Assembly: GCA_029263435.1 (NCBI GenBank)
Contig: JAJCXL010000240.1
Span: 1-11,794 of the forward strand
Origin: Acidobacteriota bacterium
GTDB taxonomy: Bacteria; Acidobacteriota; Vicinamibacteria; Marinacidobacterales; SMYC01
Reading direction: 5' to 3'
DNA length: 11,794 nucleotides
Below are positions 7,545 through 11,794 of this stretch, in pieces. The notes under the pieces are model-generated. The model was not told where the DNA came from. It worked only from the letters and a program-made list of their open reading frames with translations, and ran no database searches. Position 1 is the first letter of the stretch, and each line of letters starts with the position of its first letter. Made by a program: the position numbers and the translations under genes.

Positions 7545-7556
7545 TTCGGGAGAATC

Positions 7557-8174
7557 ATGTCTAAAGACAAGCAACCGCGGCTCGGAAATGACGAGCCGCA
7601 GCATCACAAATTGGAACAGCTGAACAAGCAAGTCGAGATGGCCGTCACCACGGCGCTCGCGTGCAGTGCGGACCACACCCTTCGAGAGCTCGAGTGCGAG
7701 GGCGTCACGCCGATTCACGGAGGATCGTGTTTCAGAGTCACGGTTCGGATGACGATGGACTCGATGGAAAGCCCGGACCAGGTCCTGGAGCGACTGAAGC
7801 GCGCGCGCGGCTACCTGCGCTCCGAGATCGCAGACTCGATCCATCGGAAGCGAACACCGGAGCTCGTCTTCACGGTCGCGGCTTCTAACGACCACCCGAC
7901 AGGCGCGTTCGAGAACGAGTATCGTCCATCAATTGGCGCGGTGTGGTTTGGGGATGTGCCACTTCGTGGGCTCCCCTCCCGCCGCGCCGTCATACACGAC
8001 GAGCACTTCGAATGCCTCCGGCTGCTCTGCGAGGACGAGCAGCCCTTCCGCGGCGGAGCCCACTGGCGCAGATATCGAGCCAATCCGAGTGGTCGTACCC
8101 AGAGGCGGGTCGGTAGGTTGTCGCGTGCCCGGCATGCACGTCTGTCCATCCCAGAAATAGACGGCCGAGGATAG
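7557..8174 (+). CDS. RbfA-like (ribosome-binding factor A domain) protein with C-terminal extension
   Basis: Residues about 17-107 resemble ribosome-binding factor A, a small KH-fold protein that helps mature the 30S subunit. There is an N-terminal helix (HKLEQLNKQVEMAVTTALA), then a strand segment RELECEGVTPIHGG, and a strand CFRVTVRMTMD. The helix RLKRARGYLRSEIADSIHRK follows, then RTPELVFTV, the usual RbfA end of domain. RbfA is normally about 120 residues, whereas this frame runs to 205. The last 82 codons (from 7929) lie antisense to the convergent phosphatase gene, whose own C-terminus looks authentic, so the tail may not be a natural protein segment or may reflect a sequence error. I chose ATG 7557 for its GGGAGA ribosome-binding site; an in-frame GTG at 7527 is less likely. 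No nusA, infB or truB neighbours are visible, so this is either a relocated rbfA or a paralogue. The family call is by eye from a divergent sequence. Confidence 0.6.
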   Translation: MSKDKQPRLGNDEPQHHKLEQLNKQVEMAVTTALACSADHTLRELECEGVTPIHGGSCFRVTVRMTMDSMESPDQVLERLKRARGYLRSEIADSIHRKRTPELVFTVAASNDHPTGAFENEYRPSIGAVWFGDVPLRGLPSRRAVIHDEHFECLRLLCEDEQPFRGGAHWRRYRANPSGRTQRRVGRLSRARHARLSIPEIDGRG

Positions 8175-9434
8175 CGACGGTTCCCCGACCGGACCGGCCA
8201 AGACGAGAAACCCGCCCTCGACCGCACTCATATCCCGAAGCCCCCGTCCCTCCAGAGAAACGTAGCGGAGCTCGCCACTTAGCGGGCGCTCGGGGTCGAG
8301 CACCAGCACCGGCGTGAGCCCGTGGCGAAGCACCGGTCCTCGAAACCCCACGAATAGCCGCTCTCCATCGGAGGCGAGCGCTTCGATATCGATGCCGTTC
8401 TCCTTGCTCGGGATCTTCTCGAAGTGCTCGAGGACGGGGTCGCGGCCCAAACGCTTGCGTAGCCCAACGACCTCTCGAATGGGTTTTGCGAGCGCGCCCG
8501 TCACGGCATCGATCTCGATCCGGAAGAGCCGATCGCGGCTCCGCTCCCTGTCGGGCGACTCCTCGACGAACCGACTGAGATTGTCTCGATAAGCGCGAGT
8601 GGCGTTAGCGACGCTCTTACGACGATAAGAGTGAGAGCCCACGACATAAAAGACCGAGGCGTCGCCGTGTCGAGTGATCGCCTCGATATCGATCTCGTCG
8701 CCCGCGTCTTTCACGGGGAGCTCGATGGAATGGAGGAGCTCATAGCTATCCGTGTCATCGATCCGCCGCAAGACATCGACCGCGTTGGTCTCCGAGTCCT
8801 CGTCCACCTCGTCGGATCCCAGTAGCAGGAGCGAGCCGTCCTTCGTCGAAGCGATGGCACTCACGTCGGTCGGCGCACTCACGACGCCTTGAAACTCTAC
8901 CTCCCCTGCGCGCTCCAGGACCTCCACCCGGCGCACGTTCAAGAGCGCCCTTCCGTCCTCGATCCGAATCTCGAACAAATCCCCATAGGCTTCAGCCGAA
9001 CGCTTTTGGACGCCCAAGAGCTCCAGTAGCTCCGGTACGGTGTTCGAATGACCGACGATGAGGATCCGAGAGCCCGCCTCACCGGAGCGCAACGTGTCGA
9101 TGAAGGTTTTCCACTGGGCAGGCATCCACCCCGATCCCCCGTAGGGTGTGATCTCGACTCCCGATGCGAGAGCGGCTGGGGCCGCGGTCTGCATCGTTCG
9201 CACTGTCTGCGTGGAGTAGACGGCGTCGAGCGGCTCGGCTCTCAACGCGTAAGCCAGCTCTTGGGCGCGACGGAGCCCTGTCACCGTCAATCGATCCTGT
9301 GGGGGGCGATCGGCATGACGCACGACATATACCGTCACGACGTCCGCCGCACGGGATAAGAAAGGCTGCCAAACCCACGAAGCGGCGAGAACCGAGAGCA
9401 CCAAGGCGACCTTGTGACGGGACAGAACGAGCAT
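7929..9434 (-). CDS. Exported histidine phosphatase fused to a DUF3616-like propeller domain
   Basis: The N-terminus (basic RHK, a hydrophobic run, then LSRAAD) is a signal peptide, so the protein is exported. Residues about 34-150 are a histidine-phosphatase (phosphoglycerate-mutase-like) domain: YVVRHADRP with catalytic His40, TVRTMQTA with Arg79, and IVGHSNT with His129. Residues about 180-501 resemble DUF3616 or phytase-like beta-propeller proteins, with DIDIEALASDGERLFVGFRG and GLRDMSAVEGGFLVLAG as the clearest pieces. The first domain should hydrolyse a phosphoester outside the cytoplasm. The propeller may bind or help process the substrate. I chose ATG 9434 because GAGGAGG (9447-9441) lies 6 bases before it; an in-frame start at 9458 would add eight residues and lacks such a site. 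It is divergent from the DUF1080 gene, and its 3' end overlaps the RbfA-like frame. The N-terminal call is firm and the propeller name is less so. Confidence 0.85.
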   Translation of the reverse strand: MLVLSRHKVALVLSVLAASWVWQPFLSRAADVVTVYVVRHADRPPQDRLTVTGLRRAQELAYALRAEPLDAVYSTQTVRTMQTAAPAALASGVEITPYGGSGWMPAQWKTFIDTLRSGEAGSRILIVGHSNTVPELLELLGVQKRSAEAYGDLFEIRIEDGRALLNVRRVEVLERAGEVEFQGVVSAPTDVSAIASTKDGSLLLLGSDEVDEDSETNAVDVLRRIDDTDSYELLHSIELPVKDAGDEIDIEAITRHGDASVFYVVGSHSYRRKSVANATRAYRDNLSRFVEESPDRERSRDRLFRIEIDAVTGALAKPIREVVGLRKRLGRDPVLEHFEKIPSKENGIDIEALASDGERLFVGFRGPVLRHGLTPVLVLDPERPLSGELRYVSLEGRGLRDMSAVEGGFLVLAGPVGEPSLSSAVYFWDGQTCMPGTRQPTDPPLGTTTRIGSISAPVGSAAEGLLVLAEQPEAFEVLVVYDGAAGGEPTKWHIPKPHRAN

Positions 9435-9530
9435 GTGGATCCTCCTCGAGCCGAGCACGTTTCCTAGGTGCTATATGCTATCGCCGTTTCCGGAAAAGAC
9501 TGCACCTTGTTGCGAAAGGATCGACCCTAG

Positions 9531-10241
9531 ATGCGAACCATCCTCTTCGTCTCCGTCGTCGCTCTCGCGGCAGGCGTCACCTGCCAACCGACCGGAAATC
9601 CCGAAGCGACCGAGATTTGGAAGCCGGTCCCCGTGCTCGTCCGCACGCCGTCCGACGGTGTTCCGTCAGATGCTATCGTGCTGTTCGACGGCAGCGATCT
9701 CTCCGAGTGGCAAGGAGACTGGACCGTCGAAGAAGGGAGAGTCACGGTCGTCCCCGGCTCGGGGGATCTCGTTTCGAGGCGGGATTTCGGCGACGTCCAA
9801 CTTCACATCGAATGGAGGGCGCCCGCCGAGATCGAAGGCGACGGTCAAGACCGCGGCAATAGCGGCGTGTTCCTGATGGAGCGCTATGAAGTTCAAGTCC
9901 TCGACTCCTTCGATAACGAGACCTACGTCAACGGACAGGCCGGCTCGATCTACAAGCAACACGTGCCGCTCGTCAACGCGTCTCGCCCTCCCGGAGAGTG
10001 GCAAAGCTACGACATCATCTTTCGCGCGCCTCGCTTCGCCACCGACAAAGCCGTGGTCGAGCCCGCGACGATGACGGTCCTGCACAACGGCGTGTTGATT
10101 CAAGACCACGTCGAGCTAGCCGGTCCGACGGTGTACATCGGCGAGCCGGTCTACGAAGCTCACGAGACCAAACGTCCGCTGATGCTCCAGGACCATCAAG
10201 CTTCGGTCAGCTATCGCAACATTTGGATCCGGGAGCTGTAA
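9531..10241 (+). CDS. Exported DUF1080 protein (3-keto-disaccharide hydrolase domain family)
   Basis: A 236-residue secreted protein of the DUF1080 family, a concanavalin-like beta-sandwich whose Pfam name is 3-keto-disaccharide hydrolase. Family motifs run through its length: IVLFDGSDLSEW (49-60), LHIEWRAP (91-98), RGNSGVFLMERYEVQVLDS (108-126), GSIYKQHVP (138-146), GEWQSYDIIFRAP (155-167) and LQDHQASVSYRNIWIREL (219-236). The N-terminus MRTILFVSVVALAAGVTC is a signal sequence ending at Cys18 and followed by a Pro/Gly-rich linker. This looks like a lipoprotein, although GVTC departs from the canonical lipobox, so the protein may instead be cleaved by signal peptidase I. AAGGA (9516-9520) lies 10 bases before the ATG. 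The family is often found near Gfo/Idh/MocA and isomerase genes such as those at 5111-7261. Activity on 3-keto-glycosides is a family-level inference. Confidence 0.9.
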   Translation: MRTILFVSVVALAAGVTCQPTGNPEATEIWKPVPVLVRTPSDGVPSDAIVLFDGSDLSEWQGDWTVEEGRVTVVPGSGDLVSRRDFGDVQLHIEWRAPAEIEGDGQDRGNSGVFLMERYEVQVLDSFDNETYVNGQAGSIYKQHVPLVNASRPPGEWQSYDIIFRAPRFATDKAVVEPATMTVLHNGVLIQDHVELAGPTVYIGEPVYEAHETKRPLMLQDHQASVSYRNIWIREL

Positions 10242-10256
10242 CCCGACGGGTCCTCC

Positions 10257-11794
10257 TCACTCGTCGTGGAGGGCCAGCACCGGCTCGAGCTTGGAGGCGC
10301 GTCTCGCAGGGATCCAGTTGGCCACCAGCGCAACGATGATGAGCAAGGCCGCCGTGCCCACGAAGGTCGCGGTGTCGGTGGCGCTCACACCGTAGAGCAC
10401 GCTCGACAGCGCGCGGGTCGCGAACAGCGCGACGCCCACCCCCAGCAAGCAGCCCAAAACGACGAGCGTCGACCCTTGCCGAACGATCCGCGTCGCGACG
10501 TCGACGCCTCGAGCGCCCAGCGCCATCCGAATCCCTATCTCCCGGGTGCGCTGGCTCACCGAGAACGACACCACACCGTAGAGTCCCATCGCCGCGAGTG
10601 CCAAGGCGAGCGCGCCGAAGACACTCAGAAGCATCGCGCTCATCCGAGCCGGGAACAAAGGCACCTCGAGGTTCTGCGCCATGGTCTTGGCTTCGAGAAA
10701 AGCCAGCGAGCCGTCCAGAGCCATGAGCTCAGCACGGGCCGCGCGGAGGGTAGCGGCGGGATTACCGCGCGCACGGGTCACGAAGCTCATCATCGGCGAG
10801 AAGTCCTGGGCGAACGAGAAGTAAACCTGCGGACGTGGATCTTCACCGAGGGTTCGCACCTTGATATCTCGCGCGATCCCTAGGACCTCCAAGCTCTCCT
10901 CGTTACGACCACGCGTCACGCGCTTTCCAATCGGGTCCTCTCCCGGCCAAAAGAGCCGCGCGGCGGATTCATTCAAGATCACGACGCCGGGCGCCCCCTC
11001 GATATCCGTGGGGCCGAAGTCCCGCCCCCTGAGAATCGGAATACCCAGAACCTCGAAGAAGCCGGGCGCCACCGTGGTCGAATCCAGCGCGGGCCAGTCG
11101 GCATCGCGCAGGGGCTCTTCGCCGACGGGCGCCAGGGTCCGAGTCGACACTCCCGTACCAAGTGGCAGCTTATCCGCGAGAGTCGCGCGCTCCACGTCGG
11201 CAAGCGCCTCGAGCCTCTCGACCGCTTGCTCGAAAAACGCCCTACCCCGCGCCTCGTCGTAGCCATGAAGACCCAAGTGAGTGCTCAGCATCGCAATCTG
11301 CTCGGTCTCGAACCCCGGATCGATCGCCTGAGCGTTGCCAACGCTTTGCAACATGAGCCCAGCGCCTATCAGCAGGACGAGCGAGACCGCCACCTGGCCC
11401 ACGACGAGACCGTTGCGAAGACGTTGCCGGTCGGATCCGCCGGACGCCCCGCGTACGGAGCCCAACACCGGCGCGAGACCCGGCCGACTGGCGCGAAGAG
11501 CCGGGACGAGGCCGAAGACGATCCCCGTCAATAGTGACGCACCGAGGGTGAATGCGAGCACCCTGGCATTCATGCCGAGATCGAGCGCCAAAGGGACTGG
11601 GATCGGTGGACGAAATGCGAGGATGAGCCGAGTCGAGCCGTAAGCGACGAGGAGCCCCACCAACCCGCCCAAAAAAGATAGCAAGAGGCTCTCGGTGAGC
11701 AGCTGCCGCACGAGGCGAAATCGAGTGGAGCCGAGCGCCATGCGGATGCCGACTTCGCCTCGACGAGAGGACGCGCGAGCGAGCAAGAGGCTCG
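10257..11794 (-). CDS. Duplicated MacB/FtsX-type ABC transporter permease, ADOP-like (5' partial)
   Basis: The frame is open through the right window edge, and the first visible residues (SLLLARASSRRG) are mid-protein, so the start lies outside. Two copies of the FtsX core are visible: GEVGIRMALGS at the left of the fragment and REIGIRMALGA near the C-terminus (encoded around 10511-10543). Each is followed by membrane segments of the MacB/FtsX permease type. Between them a transmembrane helix (LVVGQVAVSLVLLIGAGLML) leads into a periplasmic MacB-type domain containing APGFFEVLGIPILRGRDF and VVILNESAARLFWPGEDPIGKRV. Permease duplication in one chain, with this wording, is typical of the acidobacterial duplicated orphan permease group, roughly 800-900 residues; 511 whole codons are visible here. 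The C-terminus ARRASKLEPVLALHDE is the normal family end. The exported substrate is unknown and no ATPase gene lies in view. It is convergent with the DUF1080 gene, 15 bases apart. Confidence 0.92.
   Translation of the reverse strand, partial: SLLLARASSRRGEVGIRMALGSTRFRLVRQLLTESLLLSFLGGLVGLLVAYGSTRLILAFRPPIPVPLALDLGMNARVLAFTLGASLLTGIVFGLVPALRASRPGLAPVLGSVRGASGGSDRQRLRNGLVVGQVAVSLVLLIGAGLMLQSVGNAQAIDPGFETEQIAMLSTHLGLHGYDEARGRAFFEQAVERLEALADVERATLADKLPLGTGVSTRTLAPVGEEPLRDADWPALDSTTVAPGFFEVLGIPILRGRDFGPTDIEGAPGVVILNESAARLFWPGEDPIGKRVTRGRNEESLEVLGIARDIKVRTLGEDPRPQVYFSFAQDFSPMMSFVTRARGNPAATLRAARAELMALDGSLAFLEAKTMAQNLEVPLFPARMSAMLLSVFGALALALAAMGLYGVVSFSVSQRTREIGIRMALGARGVDVATRIVRQGSTLVVLGCLLGVGVALFATRALSSVLYGVSATDTATFVGTAALLIIVALVANWIPARRASKLEPVLALHDE

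Larger units (their letters stand above)
7262..7556. other. Intergenic region between the divergent sugar operon and the RbfA-like gene
   Basis: This 295-base stretch separates the minus-strand oxidoreductase from the plus-strand RbfA-like gene. It holds a possible plus-strand promoter, a strong Shine-Dalgarno with an 18-codon ORF, and a short hairpin just before the RbfA-like start, each listed separately. For the minus-strand operon the only promoter-like element I can point to is TAACAT on the minus strand (7278-7273), but its -35 partner is poor and it would leave almost no leader. The longer open frames crossing this region start or end inside neighbouring genes and show no protein-family character. 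Confidence 0.7.

Noticed and set aside
7661..7888. Alternative frame within the RbfA-like gene as evidence of a simple frameshift that would restore a stop
   Set aside because: Switching into it ends in LHGRGF at 7888, which gives no RbfA-like ending, and the other alternative frame shows no stop just after the domain, so no single indel clearly repairs the gene.
9435..9530. Divergent promoters between the phosphatase-propeller and DUF1080 genes
   Set aside because: A TATATG/TATGCT patch near 9472-9479 resembles a -10 box, but no -35 partner at proper spacing was found on either strand.
10242..10256. Possible terminator between the convergent DUF1080 and permease genes
   Set aside because: Only a 3-bp CCC/GGG pairing is present in 15 bases, with no T-run.
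1..11794. Search by eye for CRISPR arrays, tRNAs, insertion sequences, attachment sites and phage-defence genes
   Set aside because: No repeated spacer units, cloverleaf, transposase or integrase motifs, or defence-gene families were seen.

Overview
The window is a GC-rich, densely coded bacterial chromosome segment with ten protein genes, of which the first and last are cut by the window edges. I see no rRNA, tRNA, CRISPR array, transposase or phage gene. The gene content (a duplicated MacB/FtsX-type permease of the kind called acidobacterial duplicated orphan permease, a DUF1080 protein, a DUF2961/GH172 protein, and Gfo/Idh/MocA and sugar-isomerase TIM-barrel genes) points to an uncultured environmental bacterium, most likely Acidobacteriota. 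Gemmatimonadota or a similar high-GC phylum is possible. This placement is inference from families, not from a marker gene.

Layout. At the left edge, on the + strand, lie the end of an ornithine cyclodeaminase/mu-crystallin family enzyme (2-814) and a sodium-dependent neurotransmitter-symporter (NSS) family transporter (861-2324). They probably act together in uptake and metabolism of an amino acid or related amine.

Convergent to them is a compact four-gene minus-strand operon, read from 7261 down to 2349: a Gfo/Idh/MocA NAD(P)-dependent sugar oxidoreductase, a sugar phosphate isomerase/epimerase-type TIM barrel, an exported DUF2961 (GH172) glycoside hydrolase candidate, and a PP2C-type protein serine/threonine phosphatase. 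The junctions are tight: one pair abuts with no gap, one has 9 bases between stop and start, and one is a 4-base ATGA overlap. The first three genes look like a saccharide-degradation unit: an exported hydrolase plus a cytoplasmic oxidoreductase and isomerase or lyase. Why a signalling phosphatase ends the operon is unexplained.

The middle holds a 295-base intergenic region with a well-formed ribosome-binding site and an 18-codon ORF, then an RbfA-like protein (7557-8174). The 3' end of that reading frame overlaps a convergent gene by 246 bases. The convergent gene (9434-7929) encodes an exported histidine phosphatase fused to a DUF3616-like beta-propeller region. Divergent from it is an exported, possibly lipid-anchored, DUF1080 (3-keto-disaccharide hydrolase-like) protein (9531-10241). 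This is functionally consistent with the oxidoreductase/isomerase operon, because 3-keto-glycoside routes use these same three families. The right edge is the C-terminal part of a duplicated MacB/FtsX permease (11794-10257).

Most of the window is recognisable metabolism. The points most worth a second look are the possible oxidoreductive glycan route, the phosphatase coupled to the sugar operon, the orphan RbfA-like gene with its long convergent overlap and leader, and the phosphatase-propeller fusion.
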